A stretch of DNA of 64,000 nucleotides from Actinomycetes bacterium (GCA_023431405.1 JAEYVZ010000010.1:1-64000); one strand, 5' to 3'. Numbered from the stretch's first letter, positions 16,937 to 25,281 are shown. Made by a program: numbers and translations. The notes: generated by a model from the sequence alone, not told the origin.

Positions 16937-17778
16937 AGCGGCTGCGCATCGAACACGCCACCGGGTTCACCTACGAAGGCGACGTGGGTGCGTCGTACAA
17001 CGAGGCCCGGATGCTGCCGAACTCGACCGACAGCCAGTTCGTGCTGAGCTCGCAGCTCGACATCGAACCCTCCACGAGCGTCAACCACTACGTCGACTAC
17101 TTCGGCACGCGCGTCGCGTCGTTCGATGTGCTCGCGTCGCATTCGTCACTGGCGATCACGGCACGCTCCCTCGTCGAGGTGCGGCCACGTCCGCTGGAGC
17201 AGAGCGACCTCACGTGGGACCAGCTCGCGCGGGAGGCCGAACGTCAGATGGCCACGGTAGAGATGCTCGGGCAGACGGCCCGAACCGCGCCGCATCCGGA
17301 AGTCGCCGAGATCGCCCGCGCGATCGCCGCACAGCACGCGACCCCGGCATCGGCCGCTCTCGCGATCGCGCAGGCCGTGGGTGATGCCATGCAGTACATG
17401 TTCGGGGTGACGGGTGTCCAGTCGACGGCTGCCGAGGCGTGGCAGGAGCGCAAGGGCGTCTGTCAGGACCTCGCGCACATCACGCTCGGCGCGCTGCGCG
17501 AGGTCGGCATCCCGTCACGCTATGTCTCGGGGTACCTGCACCCGCACGCCAACCCGGAGGTCGGGGTGCCGGTGGCAGGCGAGTCCCACGCGTGGGTCGA
17601 GTGGTTCGCGGGAACGTGGCAGGGGTTCGACCCGACCAACAGCGTCGAGATCGGCGACCGTCACGTGCTCGTCGGGCGCGGACGCGACTACAACGACGTA
17701 CCCCCGCTGCGCGGGGTGTACGCCGGACCCTTCAAGAGCGATCTGCACGTGAAGGTGACCATCACGCGCGAGGCATGA
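16933..17778 (+). CDS. Transglutaminase-like cysteine protease/transferase (281 aa)
   Basis: An N-terminal beta domain (residues 1-110: RIEHATGFTYEGDVGASYNEARM) is followed by the transglutaminase core. The catalytic triad is visible: C177 in KGVCQDLAH, H219 in ESHAWVEWF, and D233 in WQGFDPTNS. The tail RGRDYNDVPPLRGVYAG is typical of bacterial members. Such proteins may cleave or transfer amide bonds made by the partner ATP-grasp ligase. There is no signal peptide, so it acts in the cytoplasm. The start overlaps the alpha-E stop. Its stop is only 16 bp from the stop of the 49-aa acidic ORF on the other strand. Confidence 0.92.
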   Translation: MKRLRIEHATGFTYEGDVGASYNEARMLPNSTDSQFVLSSQLDIEPSTSVNHYVDYFGTRVASFDVLASHSSLAITARSLVEVRPRPLEQSDLTWDQLAREAERQMATVEMLGQTARTAPHPEVAEIARAIAAQHATPASAALAIAQAVGDAMQYMFGVTGVQSTAAEAWQERKGVCQDLAHITLGALREVGIPSRYVSGYLHPHANPEVGVPVAGESHAWVEWFAGTWQGFDPTNSVEIGDRHVLVGRGRDYNDVPPLRGVYAGPFKSDLHVKVTITREA

Positions 17779-17794
17779 CGGCGGTGCGCCCGGT

Positions 17795-17944
17795 TCAGGC
17801 GGGCGGGTTGTCGGGGTCGAGGGTCTTCAGCATGTCCTCTTCCACGGCGTTGTCCGCCTCGAGCTCCTTTTCGGTGGTGGCGTCGCCGCCGGTGGGCGCG
17901 TCTTGTTCGATGGGGGCGTCTTCGGCGCGCTTCTCGTTATCCAT
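17795..17944 (-). CDS. 49-residue acidic small protein, unknown function
   Basis: The frame reads MDNEKRAEDAPIEQDA at the start and ends MLKTLDPDNPPA. It is rich in Asp, Glu, Asn and Ala, with no hydrophobic segment, so it is probably soluble and largely disordered. Support for its being a gene is a TAACGT box six bases before the ATG (the same leaderless arrangement as neighbouring genes) and codon use typical of the genome. It is convergent with the transglutaminase gene and divergent from a TetR gene. Whether it is a partner or substrate of the ATP-grasp/transglutaminase system is an open question. Confidence 0.65.
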   Translation of the reverse strand: MDNEKRAEDAPIEQDAPTGGDATTEKELEADNAVEEDMLKTLDPDNPPA

Positions 17945-17950
17945 GTCCGC

Positions 17951-17956
17951 ACGTTA
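17951..17956 (-). promoter_or_regulatory. -10 box of the 49-aa ORF
   Basis: TAACGT on the minus strand, six bases, then the ATG at 17944. There is no ribosome binding site. Confidence 0.5.
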
Positions 17957-18010
17957 GCTCCCGCCCCCACCGCCGTCGCGGGCCTTGACACCGGGCGAGC
18001 GTGCCCCCGA

Positions 18011-18016
18011 TACGCT
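18011..18016 (+). promoter_or_regulatory. -10 box of leaderless TetR gene
   Basis: TACGCT is followed by six bases and the GTG at 18023. A TTGACA lies 20 bases upstream of it, a somewhat long spacer for a -35 element. Confidence 0.5.
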
Positions 18017-18022
18017 GGAGAC

Positions 18023-18601
18023 GTGACGGCGACGTGGCGCGAGACGCAGAAGGCGAACCGCCGCGCGCGACTGCTGGAGAGCGCCGCCGCCCTGTTCGCG
18101 GAGCGCGGTTTCGCAGCTGTCACGACGGTCGAGCTGGGCGAGGCGGTGGGGATGTCGGGGCCCGCGCTGTACAAGCACTTCGCGAGCAAGGAGGCGATCC
18201 TCGCCGAGCTGCTCGTCGACGCGAGTGAACGGCTGCTGGCGGGATGCCGGACGATCCTGGCACAGTACGCAGGGGGCCCGCGAGAGCGTCTCGACGAGCT
18301 CATCAGCTTCCACATCGGCTTCGCGCTCGACGCTCCCGACATCATCCGCATCCAAGACCGCGAGCTCGCGGGGCTGCCCGCCGACGTCACTCAGCGCGTG
18401 CGGGCGCTGCAGCGCACGTACGTCGCGGAATGGGATGCCGTGCTGGCCGCCGCACGCCCCGACCTACCCGCCGACGAGCGCAGGGTCCGGCTGCTCGGCA
18501 CGTTCGGTCTGCTGAACTCCACGCCTCACAGCGCGCCGGGTGGCGGGGCGGCCGCCGAGCGGGTGCTGGCGCGCATGGCGCACGACGCGCTGCTCGGCTG
18601 A
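18023..18601 (+). CDS. TetR-family regulator (192 aa)
   Basis: The helix-turn-helix is at residues 10-55: RRARLLESAAALFAERGFAA, then ELGEAVGMSGPALYKHFASK. The ligand domain matches the subgroup often found beside acyl-CoA catabolism genes (LDELISFHIGFALDAPDIIRI, then QRTYVAEWDAVL). The nearest such genes are the MaoC/carboxylase operon one gene away, whose promoter carries a large palindrome, so it is a candidate regulator of that operon. The start was chosen by the TACGCT-N6-GTG arrangement; the frame remains open upstream. Confidence 0.85.
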   Translation: MTATWRETQKANRRARLLESAAALFAERGFAAVTTVELGEAVGMSGPALYKHFASKEAILAELLVDASERLLAGCRTILAQYAGGPRERLDELISFHIGFALDAPDIIRIQDRELAGLPADVTQRVRALQRTYVAEWDAVLAAARPDLPADERRVRLLGTFGLLNSTPHSAPGGGAAAERVLARMAHDALLG

Positions 18602-18629
18602 GTGTGCCGCTACTGCTGGACCGCAGGTG

Positions 18630-18641
18630 CGCATATATGCG
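18630..18641. promoter_or_regulatory. Perfect 12-bp AT-centred palindrome
   Basis: CGCATATATGCG lies between the TetR gene and the small membrane gene. It is a possible regulator site; no matching second copy was found. Confidence 0.35.
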
Positions 18642-18668
18642 GTTGCGCTTGTGACCTACTTCTGTGAA

Positions 18669-18684
18669 CCGATGAGTTCATCGG
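18669..18684. promoter_or_regulatory. Perfect 16-bp inverted repeat before small membrane gene
   Basis: CCGATGA and TCATCGG are separated by two bases, 36 bp before the ATG at 18720. The position suits an operator or a leader hairpin. Confidence 0.4.
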
Positions 18685-18719
18685 CTGTCGGTCGCTGGCA
18701 GCGTGGAAACAGGAGCACC

Positions 18720-19073
18720 ATGAAGAATCTCTCGTCGAAGTGGATCCCCATCACAGCGGCCGCCGAGTCGACGTCTGCCAGCTGCGTCGAACAGATCGAG
18801 CCGATCGACCAGCGACGGGTTTTCCCTCTTGTCGACCGCTACCTCCTCGGCTTCCTTGCTCTACAACTGGTCGCGTTCCCGCTTGTTCCTGCTCTGCCGC
18901 TCGTGATCGCCGCCGCCGCGCTGGCCACACCGCTTCGATCGTCGCCAGGAAGGATGACCGCACTGTGGGCGATAGGCGCGGTTCTCACGCTGATCGTGCT
19001 CGCCCCACTCATCATCGACCTCTTCGACTTCCAGATCGTCGACGAGGGTCCCGTTCACACCATCGCCCCTTAG
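18720..19073 (+). CDS. Small membrane protein (117 aa), unknown function
   Basis: The ATG at 18720 has a clear GGAG Shine-Dalgarno seven bases upstream, which sets the start; earlier in-frame codons look non-coding. About 45 polar residues precede two hydrophobic segments (GFLALQLVAFPLVPALPLVIA and WAIGAVLTLIVLAPLIIDLF). I do not recognise the family. The upstream gap carries two perfect palindromes. GC is lower than in its neighbours, so it may be a recent acquisition. Confidence 0.6.
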   Translation: MKNLSSKWIPITAAAESTSASCVEQIEPIDQRRVFPLVDRYLLGFLALQLVAFPLVPALPLVIAAAALATPLRSSPGRMTALWAIGAVLTLIVLAPLIIDLFDFQIVDEGPVHTIAP

Positions 19074-19155
19074 CCACTCCGCGTCCTTTTCGGTCACGCA
19101 CACCGCACGGCGGTGGCCGGCGGCTCGGCGTCCTCCGGCTAGGCCCAGGCGCGGA

Positions 19156-19656
19156 TCAGTCGCCGATGCTCGCTCGAGAGGATGCCGGGAGGCACCGCAT
19201 GAGCGTCGACCGCGTCGCCTCCGCGACGACCTCTCCGTGCTGGTTGCGGGCGGTGTGGGCGAAGTCGACGATTCCCTGACCGGGACGGGAGCCGGACAGG
19301 CGCTTGCCGGTCACCCGTGTTTCGGCGTAGAGGGTGTCACCCACCCGTACCGGCGCGGGAAACCGCACCTCCCGGAATCCGAGGTTCGCGACGATCGTCC
19401 CCTGGGTGAGCTGCGCGACCGACAGGCCCACGAGCGTCGACAGCGTGAACATGCTGTTGACGAGGCGCTCGCCGAACTCGGTGCCGGCCGCCCACGCGGC
19501 ATCGAGGTGAAGCGACTGGGTGTTCATCGTGAGGGTCGTGAACAGCACGTTGTCGGCCTCGGTCACGGTGCGTCCAGGGCGGTGGGCGTACACGACGCCT
19601 TCCTCGAACTCCTCGAAGAAGAGCCCTCGCTGCTCGATGCGTCGCTCGTCGCTCAT
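19156..19656 (-). CDS. MaoC-family hydratase (166 aa)
   Basis: A hotdog-fold MaoC dehydratase with the family block GRTVTEADNVLFTTLTMNTQ followed by LHLD and GERLVNSMFTLS. It hydrates enoyl-CoA-type substrates. It is the last gene of the carboxylase operon, and its ATG overlaps the alpha-subunit stop (ATGA). Position suggests that it hydrates 3-methylglutaconyl-CoA or a related branched enoyl-CoA in leucine breakdown, but enoyl-CoA specificity cannot be read from sequence. Isovaleryl-CoA dehydrogenase and HMG-CoA lyase, expected for a complete pathway, are not in the window. Confidence 0.83.
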   Translation of the reverse strand: MSDERRIEQRGLFFEEFEEGVVYAHRPGRTVTEADNVLFTTLTMNTQSLHLDAAWAAGTEFGERLVNSMFTLSTLVGLSVAQLTQGTIVANLGFREVRFPAPVRVGDTLYAETRVTGKRLSGSRPGQGIVDFAHTARNQHGEVVAEATRSTLMRCLPASSRASIGD

Positions 19657-21725
19657 CTCGTCCCCTCCGCTGCCTCGGGCTCGGCGCCCGGCTCCGCCTC
19701 CACCGTCGCCACGATCCCACCGCGCGTCACCTGATCGCCGACCGCGACGTTCAGCCGCACGGTGCCCGCCACGGTCGAACGCAGCACATGCTCCATCTTC
19801 ATCGCCTCGACCACGACGACGGCATCCCCCGGCGCGACCAGCGCGCCGTCGGCGACGCTCACGAGCACGACGGTGCCGGGCATCGGCGAGGCCAGCTGCG
19901 GGGAGCCGGTCGTCTCGCCGTCGGCGGAGTGATCGCCGTGCTCCTCGGTGACGGCGAAGGCGGCAGCCCCGCGCGAGAGCCAGTGCTCCGCCGTCGCGAA
20001 GGTGCGGCTCACGCCGTCGAGCACGACGCGGGCGGTGTCGCCGCGGAGGGCGACGGATGCCGGCATCCACCGGCCGCCGTCGTGCACGGCATCCGCACCG
20101 CCCGGGTGGACGCGGACCCGCGCATCGTCCCGAGGCCCGCGTACCTCGACGGTCGCGCGGGCGTCGGCGATGCGCAGGGCGTAGCGCCGGGGGGCTTCGC
20201 CGTGAAGGCGCCATCCGTCGCGTCGGCGCCAGGGCCCGCTCAGCGACGCGCTCTCCGTCCCCGTCTCGGCCGTACCACGTTCGTCGAGCACGAGGGCGGC
20301 CTCCGCGAACAGCGCGTCGTCGGGCCGGTCGAACACGAGGCTGTCGAAGGTGCGGGCGATGAGCCCCGTGTCGAGGTCGCCGCGCACGACGGCGTCGTCG
20401 GCGAGCAACAGGCGCAGGAACTCGAGGTTCGTCGGGAAGCCGAGCACGGCGGTCTCCTCCAGCGCCCGCACGAGGCGCCGACGCGCCTGCTCCCGGTCTG
20501 CGCCCCGCGCGATGATCTTCGCGAGCATCGGGTCGTAGTCGGTGGCGACGTCGAGGCCGTCTTCGAGCGAGGTGTCGACGCGGATGCCGTCGCCGTGCGG
20601 ATGCACCACCCGCACGATACGGCCGCCCGTGGGGAGGAATCCCGATTCCGGGTCTTCGGCATAGAGGCGGGCTTCGATGCTGTGTCCTGTGAGAACCACG
20701 TCGTCCTGACGCAGCGGCAGCCGTTCGCCGGCGGCGACCCGCAGCTGGAGCTCGACCAGGTCGAGCCCGGTGACCTCCTCGGTGACGGGGTGCTCGACTT
20801 GCAGGCGGGTGTTCATCTCCATGAAGAAGAAGTCGCCGGGGGCGTCGGCCGACACGATGAACTCGACCGTGCCGGCGCCCCGGTAGCCGACGCTGCGCGC
20901 CGTCTCGCAGGCGGCCTCCCCGATGCGCGCGCGGGTGGCGGCGTCGAGGAGGGGTGAGGGCGCCTCCTCGATCACCTTCTGGTGGCGCCGCTGCAACGAG
21001 CACTCGCGCTCGCCGAGGTGCACGACGTTTCCGTGCGAGTCGGCGACGACCTGCACCTCGATGTGCCGCGGCGCCCCGACGTACCGCTCGAGGAAGAGCG
21101 TGTCGTCGCCGAAGCTCGCCGAGGCCTCGCGGCGGGCGGCCGCAAGAGCCGCGGGGAGCTCCGCGGCCGTCTCGACCACGTGCATGCCCTTCCCGCCCCC
21201 GCCGGCGGAGGGCTTGATGAGAACGGGGAAGCCGATGCCGGGCGCGGCGGCGATGAGGTCGTCGTCGGTGAGGTCGGGGCGGGCGATGCCGGGAACGGTC
21301 GGGACGCCGCGCGCCTCGACCGTCTGCTTCGCGGAGATCTTGTCGCCCATGATCGAGATCGCCTCAGCGGTCGGACCGATGAAGACGATTCCGGCGACTT
21401 CGCACGCCCGCGCGAAATCGGCGTTCTCCGCGAGGAAGCCGTAGCCCGGATGGATGGCCTGGGCGCCGGTGCGACGGGCCGCTGCCAGCACCCGCTCGAC
21501 GCTGAGGTAGCTCTCGGCGGCAGGCGCAGGTCCGAGGCGCACGGCGACGTCGGCCTCGCGCACGTGGAGGGCCGCGGCATCCGCATCGCTGTAGACGGCG
21601 ACGGAGCGGATGCCGAGACGTCGGAGCGTGCGGATGATGCGCACGGCGATCTCGCCGCGGTTGGCGATCAGGACGGTGTCGAACACGATCGGCGCGGTGG
21701 GGGAGGCGGTGTCGGTGGGGGTCAT
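19653..21725 (-). CDS. Acyl-CoA carboxylase alpha subunit: biotin carboxylase plus biotin carrier (690 aa)
   Basis: The biotin carboxylase domain covers about residues 15-460: LIANRGEIAVRIIRTLRRLG, the ATP-grasp KPSAGGGGKGMHVV, EMNTRLQVEHPVTE. A linker and BCCP domain follow, with the biotinyl lysine in VVEAMKMEH near residue 645. It carboxylates biotin with bicarbonate and ATP for the beta subunit encoded directly upstream. The beta stop overlaps a GTG at 21734, three codons before the ATG used here; either may be the start. The neighbouring MCC-type beta subunit makes methylcrotonyl-CoA carboxylase the most likely complex. Confidence 0.9.
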   Translation of the reverse strand: MTPTDTASPTAPIVFDTVLIANRGEIAVRIIRTLRRLGIRSVAVYSDADAAALHVREADVAVRLGPAPAAESYLSVERVLAAARRTGAQAIHPGYGFLAENADFARACEVAGIVFIGPTAEAISIMGDKISAKQTVEARGVPTVPGIARPDLTDDDLIAAAPGIGFPVLIKPSAGGGGKGMHVVETAAELPAALAAARREASASFGDDTLFLERYVGAPRHIEVQVVADSHGNVVHLGERECSLQRRHQKVIEEAPSPLLDAATRARIGEAACETARSVGYRGAGTVEFIVSADAPGDFFFMEMNTRLQVEHPVTEEVTGLDLVELQLRVAAGERLPLRQDDVVLTGHSIEARLYAEDPESGFLPTGGRIVRVVHPHGDGIRVDTSLEDGLDVATDYDPMLAKIIARGADREQARRRLVRALEETAVLGFPTNLEFLRLLLADDAVVRGDLDTGLIARTFDSLVFDRPDDALFAEAALVLDERGTAETGTESASLSGPWRRRDGWRLHGEAPRRYALRIADARATVEVRGPRDDARVRVHPGGADAVHDGGRWMPASVALRGDTARVVLDGVSRTFATAEHWLSRGAAAFAVTEEHGDHSADGETTGSPQLASPMPGTVVLVSVADGALVAPGDAVVVVEAMKMEHVLRSTVAGTVRLNVAVGDQVTRGGIVATVEAEPGAEPEAAEGTR

Positions 21726-21730
21726 GTCGC

Positions 21731-23299
21731 TCACATCCGGAAGACGCCGTAGCCGGGCTCGCCGAGAGGCGCACGCGCGACGACGTCGAGGGCGAGGCCC
21801 AGCACGTCGCGGGTCTCGGCGGGGTCGATGACGCCGTCGTCCCAGAGTCGGGCGGTCGAGTAGTAGGGGCTCCCCTGGCGTTCGTACTGCTCGCGGATGG
21901 GTGCTTCGAAGGCGGCCTGCTCGTCGGCGGGCCATTCGCCGCCGGCCGCCTCGATCTGGTCGCGCCGCACGGTGGAGAGCACGGAGGCCGCCTGCGGCCC
22001 GCCCATGACGGAGACCCGGGCGCCCGGCCACAGCCAGAGGAAGCGCGGCGAGTAGGCGCGCCCGCACATCGAATAGGTGCCGGCGCCGAACGATCCGCCG
22101 ACGACGACGGTGAGCTTCGGCACGCGCGCGCAGGCGACCGCGTTGACCATCTTCGCTCCGTGCTTGGCGATGCCGCCGGCCTCGTACTCGCGGCCGACCA
22201 TGAAGCCGGCGATGTTCTGCAGGAAGAGCAGCGGGATGCCCCGCTGATCGCACAGCTCGATGAAGTGCGCACCCTTGAGCGCCGACTCGGAGAACAGCAC
22301 ACCGTTGTTGGCGAGGATGCCGACGGGGTGCCCGTGGAGGCGCGCGAAGGCCGTGACGAGGGTGTCTCCGTACTCGGGCTTGAACTCGTCGAAACGGCCG
22401 CCGTCGACCAGACGGACGATGATCTCGCGCGCGTCGTAGGGCGTCGTGAGCTCGACGGGGACGACGTCGTACAGCGTCTCCGGAGCCTGCGCGGGCGCGG
22501 TGGTGGGCGTGAGGTCGTACGGGAGCGGCGCGGGGGCGGGAAGGGTGGCGACGATGTCGCGGAGGATCTGCAGCGCGTGCGCGTCGTTCTCGGCGAGGTG
22601 GTCGGTGACCCCGGAGATGCGCGAATGCGTCACGCCGCCCCCGAGGTCTTCTGCGGAGACGACTTCGCCGGTGGCGGCCTTGACCAGGGGCGGCCCGCCC
22701 AGGAAGATCGTGCCCTGATTGCGCACGATGACGGTCTGGTCGCTCATCGCCGGTACGTAGGCGCCGCCCGCGGTCGACGAGCCGAGCACGGCGGCGAGCT
22801 GAGGGATGCCGGCCCGCGACATCCTCGCCTGGTTGTAGAAGATGCGGCCGAAATGGTCGCGGTCGGGAAAGACCTCGTCCTGCAGCGGCAGGAACGCCCC
22901 GCCGGAGTCGACGAGGTAGAGGCACGGCAGGCGGTTCTCCGCCGCGATCTCCTGCGCGCGCAGGTGCTTTTTCACCGTGAGCGGATGGTACGTGCCGCCC
23001 TTGACCGTCGCGTCGTTGGCGACGACCATCACGTGACGGCCGTGCACCACTCCGATCCCGGCGATCACCCCGGCGGCGGGCCACGCGTCGTCGTCGATGC
23101 CCTGCGCGGCCAGCGGCGCGATCTCCAGGAACGGGCTGCCGCGGTCGAGCAGCGCGTCGATGCGGTCGCGGGCCAGCAGCTTCCCCCGGGCGACGTGTCG
23201 CTGCCGCGATGCCGCCGGTCCGCCCTCCGCCGCCCGCTCGAGGCGGGAGTGGAGGTCGGCTACGAGAGCGCGGTAGCCGTCGGTGGTCGTCGTCGACAC
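21731..23299 (-). CDS. Methylcrotonyl-CoA carboxylase-type beta subunit (522 aa)
   Basis: A carboxyltransferase subunit with the pattern of MccB rather than PccB: ATVKGGTYHPLTVKKHLRAQ, LQDEVFPDRDHFGRIFYNQA, IVRNQGTIFLGGPPLVKAAT and EVVSAEDLGGGVTHSRISG. It transfers CO2 from biotin to 3-methylcrotonyl-CoA in leucine/isovalerate breakdown. It is the first gene of a three-gene operon (beta, alpha, MaoC). The GTG start has a GGAAGAGG ribosome binding site. The promoter region carries a large inverted repeat (23323-23364) that is a likely repressor site. Confidence 0.88.
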   Translation of the reverse strand: MSTTTTDGYRALVADLHSRLERAAEGGPAASRQRHVARGKLLARDRIDALLDRGSPFLEIAPLAAQGIDDDAWPAAGVIAGIGVVHGRHVMVVANDATVKGGTYHPLTVKKHLRAQEIAAENRLPCLYLVDSGGAFLPLQDEVFPDRDHFGRIFYNQARMSRAGIPQLAAVLGSSTAGGAYVPAMSDQTVIVRNQGTIFLGGPPLVKAATGEVVSAEDLGGGVTHSRISGVTDHLAENDAHALQILRDIVATLPAPAPLPYDLTPTTAPAQAPETLYDVVPVELTTPYDAREIIVRLVDGGRFDEFKPEYGDTLVTAFARLHGHPVGILANNGVLFSESALKGAHFIELCDQRGIPLLFLQNIAGFMVGREYEAGGIAKHGAKMVNAVACARVPKLTVVVGGSFGAGTYSMCGRAYSPRFLWLWPGARVSVMGGPQAASVLSTVRRDQIEAAGGEWPADEQAAFEAPIREQYERQGSPYYSTARLWDDGVIDPAETRDVLGLALDVVARAPLGEPGYGVFRM

Positions 23300-23322
23300 G
23301 GCATCCTCTTCCGGTTATCGGT

Positions 23323-23364
23323 GGATAACTCGGTCTAGGTTAACGTGCAGTAACCGAGTTGTCC
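23323..23364. promoter_or_regulatory. Large nested palindrome, candidate operator of the carboxylase operon
   Basis: The arms GGATAACTCGGT (23323-23334) and ACCGAGTTGTCC (23353-23364) match at 11 of 12 positions. A second inverted repeat, GGTTA / TAACC, is nested inside. It lies 24-65 bp upstream of the carboxylase start, across the expected promoter. A TetR-type repressor is likely; the nearest candidate gene is at 18023. Confidence 0.55.
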
Positions 23365-23395
23365 ATGGCCGGATGAGGACGTCCGCCGCCGTGCG

Positions 23396-24772
23396 TCACG
23401 TGCGCTGGGCCGCGACCCGGCCCGTCTCCGTGGACACGGTGATGCGTCCCGTCTCCTTCGGCAGCGGGATGGCGGTCGTCGAGGCGACCTCGTCGCTGAA
23501 CTCCTCGGGGTTGACGACCGAGATCGGCCGCGTCTCGTCGAGGGTGAGGGCGAAGCGCCGTGACTCGTGGCGGTGAAGCCGCCCCGAGATGAGCAGCCAC
23601 CCGAAGCCGACCGCGAAGGCGACGAACGCGGCGGCCGCTCCCAGGAGAATCGCCACGCGCGGGCCGAACTCGGCGGCGACCCATCCGACGATGGGGGCAC
23701 CGAGCGGGGTGCCGCCCATGAGGATCGCCATGTACAGCGCGAGCACGCGGCCGCGCAGGGCCGGATCGGTCGTCGTCTGCACGTAGCCGTTGGCCGTCGT
23801 GAGGGTCGTGACCACGGCGAAGCCCGTCACCATGAGGGTGGCCGCATACAGCCAGTAACTGGGCATGAACGCCGACACCGCCCCGGCGACGGCGAACAGC
23901 CCCGTTCCCAGGATGACCATGCGGATACGCGCGCGGTCGCGGCGAGCCGCCAGGAGCGCGCCGGCGAGCGACCCGATCGCGAGGATCGAGCTCAGCAGGC
24001 CGTACCCGTCGGCCTCCTGGCCGAACTCGAGCGCCATCGTCGACGCGAAGATCGGGAAGTTCATGCCGAAGGCGCCGAGCAGGAACACCATGACGAAGGC
24101 GACCACGAGGTCGGGCCGCCCGGCGACGTAGCGGAAGCCGTCGGCCAGCCGCGAGGCGCCGGGCGCCTTCACCCGCGGGATGAGCTCGTCGGTGCGGATG
24201 AGCGAGAGGGCCACGATCATCGCGAGGAAGGTGATGGCGTTCACGAGGAACACCCAGCCGGTGCCGACCGCCACGATCACGATGCCGGCGACGGCAGGGC
24301 CGATCATGCGGGCGCCGTTGAAGGATGCCGCGTTGAGCGCTACCGCGTTCGATGCGTTCTCGCGGGTGACGAGGTCGGAGACGAACGCCTGTCGGCTGGG
24401 GTTGTCGAACGCGGCGATCACGCCGAGGAGCAGAGCGAACGCGTACATGAGCGGCAGCGTCATGAGGCCGAGGAGGAGGAGCGTGCCGATGACGGCGCCC
24501 ACCAGGAGGAGCAGCCCCTGGGTCAGCATGAGGAGCTTGCGCCGATCGAAGCGGTCGGCGACCCACCCGGTGACCGAGACGAGCAGCAGCGGCGGGGCGA
24601 ACTGCAGCGCCATGGTCACGCCCATCGCGCCGGCGTCGTTGGCCGTGAGCTCGGTGAGCACCACCCAGGACAGTGCTGTCGCCTGCATCCAGGCGCCGAC
24701 GTTCGAGACGAGGGCGCCGATGAACCAGACGCGGTAGTTGAAAGCGGAGAAGGAGCGGAACATGGCGCTCAT
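23396..24772 (-). CDS. MFS transporter (458 aa)
   Basis: A major facilitator protein of the MFS_3/EntS-like group with about 12 hydrophobic segments. The loop-2/3 motif is GWVADRFDRRKLLMLTQG, and AAFDNPSRQAFVSDLV is a family mark of this group. A cytoplasmic C-terminal tail of about 50 residues follows. It is probably a drug or siderophore exporter. The ATG at 24772 overlaps the stop of the MarR gene (ATGA), so regulator and transporter are one operon, and the transporter substrate may be the MarR ligand. Confidence 0.88.
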   Translation of the reverse strand: MSAMFRSFSAFNYRVWFIGALVSNVGAWMQATALSWVVLTELTANDAGAMGVTMALQFAPPLLLVSVTGWVADRFDRRKLLMLTQGLLLLVGAVIGTLLLLGLMTLPLMYAFALLLGVIAAFDNPSRQAFVSDLVTRENASNAVALNAASFNGARMIGPAVAGIVIVAVGTGWVFLVNAITFLAMIVALSLIRTDELIPRVKAPGASRLADGFRYVAGRPDLVVAFVMVFLLGAFGMNFPIFASTMALEFGQEADGYGLLSSILAIGSLAGALLAARRDRARIRMVILGTGLFAVAGAVSAFMPSYWLYAATLMVTGFAVVTTLTTANGYVQTTTDPALRGRVLALYMAILMGGTPLGAPIVGWVAAEFGPRVAILLGAAAAFVAFAVGFGWLLISGRLHRHESRRFALTLDETRPISVVNPEEFSDEVASTTAIPLPKETGRITVSTETGRVAAQRT

Positions 24773-25278
24773 CGCGACGCCACCTCCCGCATGATCGCAG
24801 CGGCCTCCGACAGCACGGCGCGCTGCGCGGGGTCGAGCGATTCGAGGGCGTTCTCGAGCCACGAGTCGCGGCGTCGGACGGTCTCGTCGACGACGGCGCG
24901 CCCGGCATCCGTCAGGTCGATGTTGACCTTGCGGCGGTCGGTGTCGTCGGTCGTGCGGGTGATGTAGCCGAGCTCCTCCAGGCAGTTGACCGTGCGGTTC
25001 ATGGAGGGGGCGGAGACGCGTTCACGCTCGGCGAGCTCTCCGAGCGTGTGCGGGCCGTGGATCATCAGGCCGGCGAGCACGGCGAACTGGCCGTCGCTCA
25101 TGGTGTCGACGGCGCGCTGGGAGCGCAGGCGCCGCGCGAGACGGAAGGTCGCCATCCGCACGTCGGAGGCGAGGGAAGCGCCGGGGGTGGGGGAGGCGTC
25201 GGGGCCCGTGGCGGTCGTCTCTGGTGTCGTATGCGAGGAGGGCGAAGTCGTGTCCGGTGTCGTATCAAGAGTGCTCAT
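24769..25278 (-). CDS. MarR-family regulator (169 aa)
   Basis: About 35 Thr/Pro-rich N-terminal residues precede a normal MarR domain: QFAVLAGLMIHGPHTLGELA, RERVSAPSMNRTVNCLEELG, and the wing DDTDRRKVNIDLTDAG. It is likely a repressor of itself and the MFS exporter, relieved by a small ligand. The ATG lies immediately downstream of a strikingly AT-rich inverted repeat that would place the operator over the promoter. The leader is very short, with no Shine-Dalgarno. Confidence 0.9.
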   Translation of the reverse strand: MSTLDTTPDTTSPSSHTTPETTATGPDASPTPGASLASDVRMATFRLARRLRSQRAVDTMSDGQFAVLAGLMIHGPHTLGELAERERVSAPSMNRTVNCLEELGYITRTTDDTDRRKVNIDLTDAGRAVVDETVRRRDSWLENALESLDPAQRAVLSEAAAIMREVASR

Positions 25279-25281
25279 GTA

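Noticed and set aside
21731..23084. An apparent N-terminal extension that would make one 1143-aa carboxylase chain
   Set aside because: This part is Arg-rich and out of frame with the clear beta subunit on the same strand; the alpha subunit has its own start at 21725.
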